From Spirosoma agri (GTDB lineage: Bacteria; Bacteroidota; Bacteroidia; Cytophagales; Spirosomataceae): DNA of 64,000 nt. Position 1 is the first letter of the stretch, and each line of letters begins with the position of its first letter. The stretch spans positions 3,596,001 to 3,660,000 of the forward strand of contig NZ_JAAGNZ010000001.1 of NCBI RefSeq assembly GCF_010747415.1. The letters are read 5' to 3'. Made by a program: the position numbers and the translations under genes. Of the stretch, positions 16,147 to 23,951 are shown piece after piece. Under the pieces are notes generated by a model, which worked only from the letters and a program-made list of their open reading frames with translations, ran no database searches and was not told the DNA's origin.

Positions 16147-18969
16147 ATGCGTATGAATACGCTTACCAAACGGGCTCAGCGAAGCATACTGGCGGCTACC
16201 GTACTGGCTGGCAGTCTGACGATCGCGTCGGCCCAGACTAAAACAACGGCAGTGGCTCTTCCCGAAGGCGTCACGAAAGGTGCTTCCGTCGAAGGCATCA
16301 CCGAATACAACCTAAAGAACGGTCTGAAAGTATTGCTCTTCCCAGATGCATCGAAGCCAACCGTCACCGTCAATATTACCTATCTGGTGGGATCGCGCCA
16401 CGAAGGACTCGGCGAAACCGGCATGGCTCACCTGTTGGAGCATATGGTCTTCAAAGGCTCGACAAAGCACACCAACATCCCGGAGGAACTGACTTCTCAC
16501 GGTGCACGGCCCAACGGCACAACCTGGCTCGACCGGACCAACTACTTCGAAACGTTTGCGGCAACGGACGAAAACCTGAAATGGGCGCTCGATCTGGAAG
16601 CCGACCGGATGGTGCATTCGTTTATCAAGAAGAGTGATCTCGAAACCGAGTTTTCGGTCGTGCGTAACGAGTTCGAGATGCGCGAGAATTCACCTCAGAA
16701 CGTCTTGAACGAACGCGTGGTGTCGTCGGCTTTTTTGTGGCACAATTACGGCAAATCGACCATTGGCAACCGTTCCGATCTGGAAAAAGTCCCCATCGAA
16801 AACCTTCAGGCGTTTTACAAAAAATACTATCAGCCCGACAATGCCGTGCTGGTTGTAGCCGGGAAGATCGATGAAGCCAAAACCCTGCAACTCGTCAACG
16901 AGTATTTCAGCCCGATTCCAAAACCAACCCGGATTCTTCAGCCAACTTATAGCGTTGAGCCAACGCAGGACGGTGAGCGCGAAGTAACGCTCCGGCGCGT
17001 AGGCGATACGAAAGTAGTATCGGCATTGTACCACATCATGCCCAGCTCGCATCCGGATTATCCGACGATGGATGTACTAACCGAAGTCCTCACGGATGAA
17101 CCCAGCGGACGGTTATACAAGGCCCTGATCGAAACGAAGAAAGCATCACAGGAATATGGCTATTCGTTTATGACCAAAGACCCTGGCTATGTGTACTTTG
17201 CGGCCGAACTGCTGAAGGAAAAATCGCTCGATGACGCCCGAAAGTCCCTGCTTGGTACACTCGATTCGGTGTCGATCAAAGCGCCAACGAAAGACGAAGT
17301 CGATCGCGCCAGAGCGAAGCTGCTGAAAGACCTTGAAGTGAGCTTCAAAGACGTTGAACGCCTGGGTCGTACACTGAGCGAATACATCGCTACGGGCGAC
17401 TGGCGGCTCGGTTTCCTTTACCGGGATGCCCTCGAAAAGGTTACACCAGCCGACGTACAGCGCGTAGCCAGCTTCTACCTCAAACCCTCGAATCGCACCG
17501 TTGGCGAATTCATTCCAGAACCGAAACCAGAACGGGTTGACGTACCGGATGCGCCGGATGTCGATGCACTGGTAAAAAACTACAAAGGTCGGGCTGCTAT
17601 CGCCAGCGGTGAAGCCTTCGACCCCTCCCCGGCCAACATCGACGGGCGGACCCGCCGGATCGAGCAACCCAACACGATCGAGCTGGCCCTGTTGCCGAAG
17701 TCGACCCGTGGTAATGAAGTAAACGCCCGCCTGACTTTCCGCTACGGCGATCAGAAAAGTCTGATGAACAAGAGCGCCGTTTCGGTATTCACAGCGTCTA
17801 TTCTCGACAAAGGCACCACGACCCGGACCCGTCAGCAGATCAAGGATGAGCTGGACAAACTGAAAGCGCAGGTCAACGTATTTGGTGGCGGCAATCAGGT
17901 CAATGTGATCGTAAAAACGACGAAGGAAAATCTCCCGGCAGTGATGCGCATCGTAGGCGATATGCTGAAACACCCGGCCTTCGATGCCAACGAATTCGAA
18001 AAACTGAAACAGGAGCAACTGGCCCAAATTGAAGCACAACGTTCAGAGCCACAGTCACTGGCGTTCACGGCGTTCCAGCGGCAGATGAATCCGTATCCCA
18101 AAGAAGACATTCGGTACGTCTCGACGCCTGATGAAGATATAGCGGATGTAAAAGCGCTTAAGCTCGATGATCTGAAGCAGTTCCACAAGGATTTTTACGG
18201 GGCCCAGAACGCAACGGTGGCTGTCGTTGGTGACTTCGACGAAGCACCAATCCGCAAAGTTGTTATGGATGAATTGGGAACCTGGAAAGCGAAAAAGCCT
18301 TTCAGTCGGCTGGTAACGCCCTTCAACGATATCAAGCCAGCACCACAAACCATCGAAGCGCCGGATAAAGCCAATGCGTTTCTGGTCGCGGGCGTTAATA
18401 TTCCCCTGCGCGACGATGATCCGGATTACCCGGCGCTGGTGATGGGCAACTATATTCTGGGCGGTGGCTTCCTGAACTCGCGACTGGCCGTTCGTATTCG
18501 GCAGAAAGAAGGCATCAGCTACGGCGTTGGTTCGCAATTGCAGGCGAACCCGCTCGACAAATCGGGTATGTTCATGACCTACGCTATTTACAACCCAGAA
18601 AACGCCGAGCGGCTGACGAAGGCTTTCCGCGAGGAGCTGGATAAGGTCGTAAAGGATGGCTTTACCGCCGAAGAACTAGCCTCCGCCAAGTCGGGCTATC
18701 TGCAATCGCGGATGGTTGGCCGGGCGCAGGACCCCGGTCTGGCTGGTACGCTCAACAACTACCTGTACCTGAATCGGACGATGGCGTGGGATGCTGATTT
18801 TGAGAAGAAGATCGCGGCATTAACCGCCGATCAAATAAACGCAGCCATGAAAAAACACATCGACCCTGCCAAAATTTCGATCATTCAGGCGGGCGATTTT
18901 GCGAAAGCAGCAAAAAAGCTTTCGGATAAGCAACCCGCTTCGTCGGTAAGCAGCGGACAGAAAAACTAG
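16147..18969 (+). CDS. M16 family zinc protease (second of tandem pair)
   Basis: The 940-residue paralogue of the preceding gene aligns with it along the whole length; for example both contain GLGETGMAHLLEHMVFKGST around the zinc motif. The signal peptide differs (LAATVLAGSLTIASAQ). Two start codons are possible, ATG 16147 or ATG 16153; the second is closer to a short purine-rich stretch. The first and second copies differ in scattered surface positions, for example GSWPNGTTWYDRTNYF versus GARPNGTTWLDRTNYF, so they may have different peptide preferences. A 149-base gap separates them, so each may have its own promoter. Confidence 0.9.
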   Translation: MRMNTLTKRAQRSILAATVLAGSLTIASAQTKTTAVALPEGVTKGASVEGITEYNLKNGLKVLLFPDASKPTVTVNITYLVGSRHEGLGETGMAHLLEHMVFKGSTKHTNIPEELTSHGARPNGTTWLDRTNYFETFAATDENLKWALDLEADRMVHSFIKKSDLETEFSVVRNEFEMRENSPQNVLNERVVSSAFLWHNYGKSTIGNRSDLEKVPIENLQAFYKKYYQPDNAVLVVAGKIDEAKTLQLVNEYFSPIPKPTRILQPTYSVEPTQDGEREVTLRRVGDTKVVSALYHIMPSSHPDYPTMDVLTEVLTDEPSGRLYKALIETKKASQEYGYSFMTKDPGYVYFAAELLKEKSLDDARKSLLGTLDSVSIKAPTKDEVDRARAKLLKDLEVSFKDVERLGRTLSEYIATGDWRLGFLYRDALEKVTPADVQRVASFYLKPSNRTVGEFIPEPKPERVDVPDAPDVDALVKNYKGRAAIASGEAFDPSPANIDGRTRRIEQPNTIELALLPKSTRGNEVNARLTFRYGDQKSLMNKSAVSVFTASILDKGTTTRTRQQIKDELDKLKAQVNVFGGGNQVNVIVKTTKENLPAVMRIVGDMLKHPAFDANEFEKLKQEQLAQIEAQRSEPQSLAFTAFQRQMNPYPKEDIRYVSTPDEDIADVKALKLDDLKQFHKDFYGAQNATVAVVGDFDEAPIRKVVMDELGTWKAKKPFSRLVTPFNDIKPAPQTIEAPDKANAFLVAGVNIPLRDDDPDYPALVMGNYILGGGFLNSRLAVRIRQKEGISYGVGSQLQANPLDKSGMFMTYAIYNPENAERLTKAFREELDKVVKDGFTAEELASAKSGYLQSRMVGRAQDPGLAGTLNNYLYLNRTMAWDADFEKKIAALTADQINAAMKKHIDPAKISIIQAGDFAKAAKKLSDKQPASSVSSGQKN

Positions 18970-18991
18970 TAAGACCAAACGGTCGGCCCCG

Positions 18992-19097
18992 CGGGATTTT
19001 TGTGATTTAATTGACTGATTTTGACTTTTCCTAGTACTTCGGTGAAGTGTACTTCCTAAGAAAAATCAGATTAATCAGTAGAATCGCAAAAATCCCG
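18992..19097. repeat. Imperfect 106-bp hairpin element (REP/MITE-like or terminator)
   Basis: The ends CGGGATTTTTG (18992-19002) and CAAAAATCCCG (19087-19097) are exact complements. The inner parts of both arms remain similar over about 40 bases, with an inner ACTTC/GAAGT hairpin at the tip. The right arm is followed by five T on the plus strand, so it can terminate the M16 transcript 22 bases after its stop. Its size and imperfect arms are more like a small repeated element than a simple terminator. Confidence 0.6.
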
Positions 19098-19155
19098 TTT
19101 TTCTTTATGGAATTTAACTATAAATATCGTCATATACCTAAACTTGTCGTTAATC

Positions 19156-20607
19156 ATGAAAAAGCTTCTTCTTTTAGCAGGCTTTAGTCTATTCGGGATA
19201 CGTGGCTGGTCGCAGGTAAGCGTGGTATTGCTGCGTGACACAACGCGATTAAATCTGTCACCGTCTACGCTGGCGAAGACATATCCACCTGCTCTCGATC
19301 GTATGACTTTCTATTCGGGAGTTTCTTCAAAAATAACGGGTGCCTTCAGCAGCAACAAAACCAAGCTATTCTTCGACACCCTCAACACTAGAAATCAGCA
19401 GTTTTATACGTTTATCGAGCGCAACAAAAAAAAGTTACCTATACTTGGCGTCCTGTTACAAACTATAGAATTTATCCGACCCGATGGTACGTATGAACAG
19501 GTCTTTTGCTCATTTACAGGTCAAAAATTGACCGACGAACAGGAAGGGCAATTGCTCCTGCTACTAACTGACTGGTATAAGCGTCCATTTCCAATCAAGA
19601 CCCAAACCGGTTTCACCTGGAACAGCATGAATACGCTGGGGAATGTCCCGCCGAAACGTACGGTTCGGCGGGGTGCGGGCATCATCAGTACGTTGGAAGC
19701 CGCCGAAAAAACTACCCGCCCCGATACGGTCAAAATGCTGGCCTTCAACCAGCTCGATCTGCTCACCATACCAGAGGTTGTATACCGCTTCCCGAAACTG
19801 GAAGAGCTGGATTTGTCGAAGAATAGTCTGCATGAATTACCCGCCCGGCTGACTGCCGCTATTCCTACCCTGAAACGATTGAGTGTACTCTATAATACTA
19901 TTCCCGACGATAGTGTGTTTATCACTCGAAACAAACACCTAGTTGCCCTGAATTTGCAGGGCAATAAACTGACCCGCACTCCCCGATCGATAGGTCAGAA
20001 CCGGCGGCTGGAGAGCTTATGGCTTGGCAATAATAAACTGACTGAATTAGATACTAAACTGATCCGTCGGCTGCGTCGCCTAACGGATCTAAACCTGTAC
20101 AACGCGGGGCTAACCCAACTACCCAAAACTATCGGCAAACTGAAACGTGTTCGAGTTATTGATCTGTATTACAACAAATTAACCGAACTGCCGCGCCAGC
20201 TGACCCGCATGAAACGACTGGAACAACTAGCCGTTTCGCACAATGATCTTAAGGAACTCCCGGCTTCGCTGGCAAAACTCCGCCGACTGCAAGTCATTTA
20301 TGCGCATCATAATCGCATCAGCCAGTTGCCCGATACCTTCCAGAAAATGAAGTATTTGACCATCCTAGATCTGGGATATAACTGGTTTTCGGTGGCTCCG
20401 GCAGTGCTGGCATCAATCCCTTCTCTGGAAGAACTGGACCTGAGCAACAATAACTTACAGGAGCTGCCCCGCTCCCTGGGCGAATCAAGGCAACTCCGAA
20501 AGCTTTACCTGCGCTCAAATCCATTATCGCGTGACAATGTTAAAGCCGGGCCTTATGCGCCCCTCATTCAGCAACTAGAAGCAAACCAGACGGAGGTATT
20601 TTATTGA
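19156..20607 (+). CDS. Secreted leucine-rich-repeat protein
   Basis: Starting at ATG 19156 gives 483 residues with a signal peptide (LLLLAGFSLFGIRGWSQ). The N-terminal 170 residues show no recognised domain. From about residue 190 to 460 there are roughly eleven leucine-rich repeats of about 23 residues of the LxxLxLxxNxLxxLP type, for example LEELDLSKNSLHELPARL and LRRLQVIYAHHNRISQLPDT. Such horseshoe domains bind proteins. The ligand is unknown, and there is no kinase or GTPase domain. It lies alone after the hairpin element. Confidence 0.85.
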   Translation: MKKLLLLAGFSLFGIRGWSQVSVVLLRDTTRLNLSPSTLAKTYPPALDRMTFYSGVSSKITGAFSSNKTKLFFDTLNTRNQQFYTFIERNKKKLPILGVLLQTIEFIRPDGTYEQVFCSFTGQKLTDEQEGQLLLLLTDWYKRPFPIKTQTGFTWNSMNTLGNVPPKRTVRRGAGIISTLEAAEKTTRPDTVKMLAFNQLDLLTIPEVVYRFPKLEELDLSKNSLHELPARLTAAIPTLKRLSVLYNTIPDDSVFITRNKHLVALNLQGNKLTRTPRSIGQNRRLESLWLGNNKLTELDTKLIRRLRRLTDLNLYNAGLTQLPKTIGKLKRVRVIDLYYNKLTELPRQLTRMKRLEQLAVSHNDLKELPASLAKLRRLQVIYAHHNRISQLPDTFQKMKYLTILDLGYNWFSVAPAVLASIPSLEELDLSNNNLQELPRSLGESRQLRKLYLRSNPLSRDNVKAGPYAPLIQQLEANQTEVFY

Positions 20608-20779
20608 GGTTCCGGTTCAGCGCACACCTTGATGCTCGTTTTGGGAATGTGCTTTTGTCATACCAAATAAAATTTTGCTTAGAATCTTCATAATCAATCA
20701 CAGATAACGCAAAAAAAAGTACGGATAAAGAAGAAAATGGTTTCTTACCTGTGTTATTTAGCGTCAAGAAGTCCGTTTT

Positions 20780-21700
20780 ATGCAAGCCATTTCTCCGTCC
20801 GTTTCCCCTACACCCAACCGCGTAACGCTTTGGTCCGCTTTACTTTCGGTTTATATTCTCTGGGGTTCTACGTACCTGTTCATTCACTTCATGACCGAGC
20901 GAATGCCGCCCCTTTACATGGCGGCTACGCGGTACATTGTGGCCGGTACACTCCTGTACAGCTATGCTCGGCTGACCGGAACGCCCCGTGCTACCCGAGT
21001 GGAATGGAAATCGGCTGGCCTTGTGGGCGTTTTGCTTCTGACCATATCCAATGGTTGTCTTACGCTTGGCATTCAGTACATTCCAACGGGTATGGCGGCT
21101 TTACTGGGCGGCATGCTGCCCGTTTTTCTGTTGACGCTCAACTGGGTATCGTTCGGTCGGCAGCGTCCGAGTAATCTGGCGCTGGCAGGATTGCTGGTCG
21201 GTTTGGCAGGTATTTACTTTCTCGTCAAACCCGACAAAATGCAGGGAACGGGCGGAATGCACGCGAATCTGGTTGGCTCGAGTCTGGTCGTATTCGGTAA
21301 TTTCGCCTGGGCAATCGGTACGTTATTAGCGCCACGGGTATCACTTCCATCGGGTACGATTTCGAGCGGCATTCAGATGATCGTTGGTGGAGTCGTTCTG
21401 TTGCTGATCAGTTTGGCGGTAGAACCCGTTACGCCCTGGAGTATCGTAGTGGCCCCGCCCAAAGCCATCTGGTCCATGTTGTATCTGGTCATCTTCGGTA
21501 GCATCGTGGGCTTCTCCTCCTACGCCTGGCTGGCTCGTAATGCACCGCCCCAACTCCTGTCTACGTACGCTTTTGTTAACCCCGTAGTCGCGATGCTGCT
21601 GGGTACGTTCTTCGCGGGGGAAGTTTTTTCGAGTCAGTCGCTTATCGGAGCCATAATTGCGCTGGCGGGTGTCGTCCTGATTACGCTAGGCAGAAAATAA
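20780..21700 (+). CDS. EamA/DMT family transporter
   Basis: The 306-residue protein has ten hydrophobic segments in two five-helix halves. The first EamA half starts with SALLSVYILWGSTYLFIHF and the second with FGNFAWAIGTLLAPRV. The C-terminus ends in a helix LIGAIIALAGVVLITLG, the usual RhaT/EamA ending. It probably exports a small metabolite; the substrate cannot be read. The next gene (DJ-1/PfpI-like) starts 12 bases after the stop on the same strand, so they likely form an operon. Confidence 0.88.
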   Translation: MQAISPSVSPTPNRVTLWSALLSVYILWGSTYLFIHFMTERMPPLYMAATRYIVAGTLLYSYARLTGTPRATRVEWKSAGLVGVLLLTISNGCLTLGIQYIPTGMAALLGGMLPVFLLTLNWVSFGRQRPSNLALAGLLVGLAGIYFLVKPDKMQGTGGMHANLVGSSLVVFGNFAWAIGTLLAPRVSLPSGTISSGIQMIVGGVVLLLISLAVEPVTPWSIVVAPPKAIWSMLYLVIFGSIVGFSSYAWLARNAPPQLLSTYAFVNPVVAMLLGTFFAGEVFSSQSLIGAIIALAGVVLITLGRK

Positions 21701-21712
21701 TCGATCATAACT

Positions 21713-22318
21713 ATGCGCACTGTAGCTATTCTGCTTTTCAACGAGATCGAAGTACTGGATTTTGCCGGTCCGTTCGAGGTATTCGGTGTTGCCGGAAAAG
21801 TATCGGGCAAACCGCATTTTCAGGTGTTTACCGTTGCTGAACAGGGGCCGGTTTATGCCCGAAATGGTTTGTGCATAACGCCCACGTATCTGCTGAACGA
21901 TCACCCCAAAGCCGACATCATTATTGTGCCGGGCGGGGGTGGTTTTCACGCCGACCGTACTCCCTTCGGCTCGCGACGGGAACTGGAAAATCCCGCGATA
22001 CTGAACTGGATTCGTCGCTCGGCAGAAACGGCAGAGCTAGTATTATCCGTCTGTACAGGTTCGTTGCTACTAGCCAAAGCGGGTTTGCTGGAATCGCGAT
22101 CGGCCACAACGCATTATCTGGCCATCGACAGCCTCGCGCAACTGGCTCCAACCACCACTATCTTACCCAACGAACGCTACGTTGATAACGGTACAATCAT
22201 CACGTCAGCGGGTATTTCGGCAGGAATTGATATGTCGCTGTACACACTCAGCAAACTCCTTGGTAAAGACGTGGCTGACGAAACCGCACGCTACATGCAG
22301 TACGATTACTGGCACTAA
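21713..22318 (+). CDS. DJ-1/PfpI family protein
   Basis: The 201-residue protein has the class I glutamine-amidotransferase-like fold of DJ-1/PfpI. The nucleophile elbow is SVCTGSLLLAKAGLL, with Cys at about residue 108, followed by ATTHYLAID. The opening TVAILLFNEIEVLDFAGPFEV is typical of the group found as the N-terminal half of GlxA-type AraC regulators. There is no HTH domain here, so it is a stand-alone enzyme such as an isonitrile hydratase-like or glyoxalase-like protein. The reaction is uncertain. It shares an operon with the EamA transporter. Confidence 0.85.
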   Translation: MRTVAILLFNEIEVLDFAGPFEVFGVAGKVSGKPHFQVFTVAEQGPVYARNGLCITPTYLLNDHPKADIIIVPGGGGFHADRTPFGSRRELENPAILNWIRRSAETAELVLSVCTGSLLLAKAGLLESRSATTHYLAIDSLAQLAPTTTILPNERYVDNGTIITSAGISAGIDMSLYTLSKLLGKDVADETARYMQYDYWH

Positions 22319-22345
22319 AATCGGGCGTAAACTAGATGCGTACTG

Positions 22346-22389
22346 CGGGTTTTAACCCGTAGGTTGGTTTAGAAACGGGTTAAAACCCG
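22346..22389. repeat. 15-bp inverted repeat after the DJ-1-like gene
   Basis: CGGGTTTTAACCCGT (22346-22360) and its complement (22375-22389) surround a 14-base loop. Each arm is itself almost palindromic (CGGGTT..AACCCG). It lies between convergent stops, so it can serve as a bidirectional terminator. A smaller relative, GCGGGT-GGCA-ACCCGC, occurs at 35565-35580. Confidence 0.6.
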
Positions 22390-22434
22390 TTACATTTCTG
22401 ATCGGGTACTGCCCACGGAGCCAGCTCTGATTGC

Positions 22435-23199
22435 TTAGACAGGTGGTGGACTGATACTGGTCCAGCCCCCGTCAACCACCAGACTCTGCCCGGTGATGTG
22501 TCTCGATGCCGGCGAAACCAGAAACAGAGCCGCATTGGCAATATCCTCGACGGTAGCCGGGCGACCCATGGGCGTGATGCGTGACCAGATTGGGATGTAC
22601 GTCGGATCGTCTAATGTGCGTTCGGTTAGGGTTGCGCCGGGCGCAATGGCATTGACGGTAATTCCAAGGGGTGAAAAGTCGATTACCAATTGTTTCGCCA
22701 GCATTTCCAATCCCGCTTTGGTCATACTGTAAACGGGCAGACCCGGATGCGCCTGGTGACCAACCACCGACGACATAAACAGCACGCTCCCGCCTTTTCT
22801 CTGCTCCCGCATCTGGCTGGCTGCAGCCTGAGCCAGGAAAAAACTACCCCGCAGGTTGACATTCACAATCTGCTGAAATGCGTCGGGTGTCGTCGTAAAA
22901 ATATCGCCAAAAACGGTGATACCGGCGTTGGCAATGGCAATGTCAACCGACCCAAATAAATCGACAGCCGCCCTGACCATCTGTCTGATAAAATCCACAT
23001 CGGATACATCGCCGGGATACGCCTGACAGTTCCCTCCCGCCTGTCGTATGGTTTCGGCGGCTTTGTGAGCTAAGGCTTCATCATAATCGTTGAGCAGTAT
23101 AGTGGCACCCTGCCGGGCCAGCGCCTGCGCAATGGCAAAACCAATTCCCTGCCCAGCCCCCGTGATAAGCGCGGTTTGGTTTGTAAAATCTGCGTTCAT
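22435..23199 (-). CDS. SDR family oxidoreductase
   Basis: The 254-residue classical short-chain dehydrogenase has the cofactor loop TGAGQGIG at residues 13-20, with Asp in LLNDYD suggesting NAD rather than NADP. NAG is in IANAG, the Ser is in FMSSVVG, and YSMTK is at about residue 157 (Tyr and Lys of the catalytic triad). It resembles sugar or sugar-acid dehydrogenases. The IlvD/Edd dehydratase on the same strand upstream suggests a non-phosphorylative sugar-acid route (for example oxidation of a 2-keto-3-deoxy acid or of the sugar itself). The RAYT unit separates these two genes. Confidence 0.88.
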   Translation of the reverse strand: MNADFTNQTALITGAGQGIGFAIAQALARQGATILLNDYDEALAHKAAETIRQAGGNCQAYPGDVSDVDFIRQMVRAAVDLFGSVDIAIANAGITVFGDIFTTTPDAFQQIVNVNLRGSFFLAQAAASQMREQRKGGSVLFMSSVVGHQAHPGLPVYSMTKAGLEMLAKQLVIDFSPLGITVNAIAPGATLTERTLDDPTYIPIWSRITPMGRPATVEDIANAALFLVSPASRHITGQSLVVDGGWTSISPPPV

Positions 23200-23210
23200 A
23201 GCGTCGATTG

Positions 23211-23230
23211 CGGGCGAATTAATTCGCCCG
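23211..23230. repeat. REP palindrome 1
   Basis: A perfect 20-bp palindrome, CGGGCGAATTAATTCGCCCG, with no palindromic extension. It begins 12 bases upstream of the SDR start codon. Confidence 0.85.
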
Positions 23231-23280
23231 TTATTGGAATTAAAAACGTGATCACATCACCTTCGGTTTCAACTTCCGTC

Positions 23281-23304
23281 AGCGGGCGAATTAATTCGCC
23301 CGCT
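23281..23304. repeat. REP palindrome 2
   Basis: A perfect 24-bp palindrome with the core GCGGGCGAATTAATTCGC plus completing bases. It is 50 bases after REP 1 in the left composite. Confidence 0.85.
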
Positions 23305-23320
23305 AGGAGAAACAGAAATC

Positions 23321-23366
23321 GTGATTCTGGTAACCTCCGAATTGATTCGGAGGTTACCAGAATCAC
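23321..23366. repeat. Variant REP palindrome overlapping the RAYT stop codon
   Basis: Two perfect 22-base arms (23321-23342 and 23345-23366) surround a TG centre. The centre CGAATTGATTCG differs from the REP core CGAATTAATTCG by one base, but the outer arms (GTGATTCTGGTAACCTC and complement) are unlike the others. The TGA stop of the RAYT gene lies in the right arm, so the gene end is part of the hairpin. Confidence 0.8.
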
Positions 23367-23788
23367 GGTGAATCAGCGTATTGAGCAAATAGCTGTAATT
23401 CGTCCAGCAATACTTTTTGCGTGTGGTGCTGTTCCTGATTGAAAATATACCGTGTTACTCTCAGTACGTGCTGCGGGCTGACCGAAATGGCCCCGTAACC
23501 GTCCTGCCAGACGAATAGTCCCTCCAGCTTATTGGATTGATTTAGCCAGCGGGCCGACTCTCCCTTAATTCGTTTCCCAACATCAGCGATGGATTGCGTC
23601 GATCTGAGGGCAACCAGGCAATGGACATGATCGGCTACCCCATTGATTATCCGGATATCGATATTGTTTTTAACCGCTTCCTCACGAATATGAGCGAACA
23701 ACGCATAACGAGCAGCCGGAAATAAAACGGGCTCACGGTACTTCGTTGTCCAGATCAGATGGACATAAAGGGCGATGTAATTGCTCAT
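23363..23788 (-). CDS. REP-associated tyrosine transposase (RAYT, IS200-like Y1)
   Basis: Starting at ATG 23788 gives 141 residues. The HUH motif is HVHCLVA at about residues 54-60, and the Y1 nucleophile is probably Tyr of WQDGYGAISVS at about residue 99. KGESARWLN and the final YIFNQEQHH also match the family. The opening SNYIALYVHLIWTTKYREP is standard for RAYTs. A longer frame to 23881 would translate the REP palindrome and is rejected. RAYTs are single-strand endonucleases proposed to move REP sequences. The gene looks intact. Confidence 0.88.
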   Translation of the reverse strand: MSNYIALYVHLIWTTKYREPVLFPAARYALFAHIREEAVKNNIDIRIINGVADHVHCLVALRSTQSIADVGKRIKGESARWLNQSNKLEGLFVWQDGYGAISVSPQHVLRVTRYIFNQEQHHTQKVLLDELQLFAQYADSP

Positions 23789-23824
23789 GGCTATTGGACG
23801 GTTGCAGGTGCCATCGGTTTCTAA

Positions 23825-23850
23825 TAGGGGGCGGATTAATTCGCCCCCTA
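23825..23850. repeat. REP palindrome 3 (one mismatch)
   Basis: A 26-bp palindrome with arms TAGGGGGCGGATT and AATTCGCCCCCTA, with a single unpaired position. It carries G-rich arms in place of GCGGGC, and it lies upstream of the RAYT start. Confidence 0.8.
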
Positions 23851-23890
23851 ACGGAACAAAAGGAAACCAAAAGTGATGCAATCACGTGGT

Positions 23891-23934
23891 CAATTCCCTT
23901 AGCGGGCGAATTAATTCGCCCGCTAAGGGAATTG
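23891..23934. repeat. REP palindrome 4 with extended arms
   Basis: A perfect 44-bp palindrome: the REP core with outer arms CAATTCCCTTA and complement. The left outer arm also contains the GGAATT block of the composite spacer. Confidence 0.85.
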
Positions 23935-23951
23935 AAAGCACGGCCCATGCT

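Larger units (their letters stand above)
23211..23934 (-). mobile_element. RAYT unit bounded by inward-facing REP pairs (REPtron-like)
   Basis: A transposase of the REP-associated tyrosine type is flanked by two composite repeats in inverted orientation. Left: REP 23211-23230, spacer, REP 23281-23304. Right, read on the minus strand: REP 23891-23934, spacer, REP 23825-23850. The two spacers share GGAATT, ACGTGAT, CATCAC and GGTTTC blocks in the same order. After the inner REP both continue with an AGAAACnGA block. The whole 724-bp segment lies between the SDR start (12 bases away) and the dehydratase stop (17 bases away). No target-site duplication is obvious to the eye. Confidence 0.75.

Noticed and set aside
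23789-23881. N-terminal extension of the RAYT frame
   Set aside because: It is a read-through of the REP palindrome (GELIRP-like residues), and the protein family begins at the Met at 23788.
23200-23940. Repeated GCGGGCGAATTAATTCGCCC-like units considered as a CRISPR array
   Set aside because: Units are palindromic, their spacing is irregular, spacers are similar to each other, and a RAYT gene lies between them, which fits REP elements.
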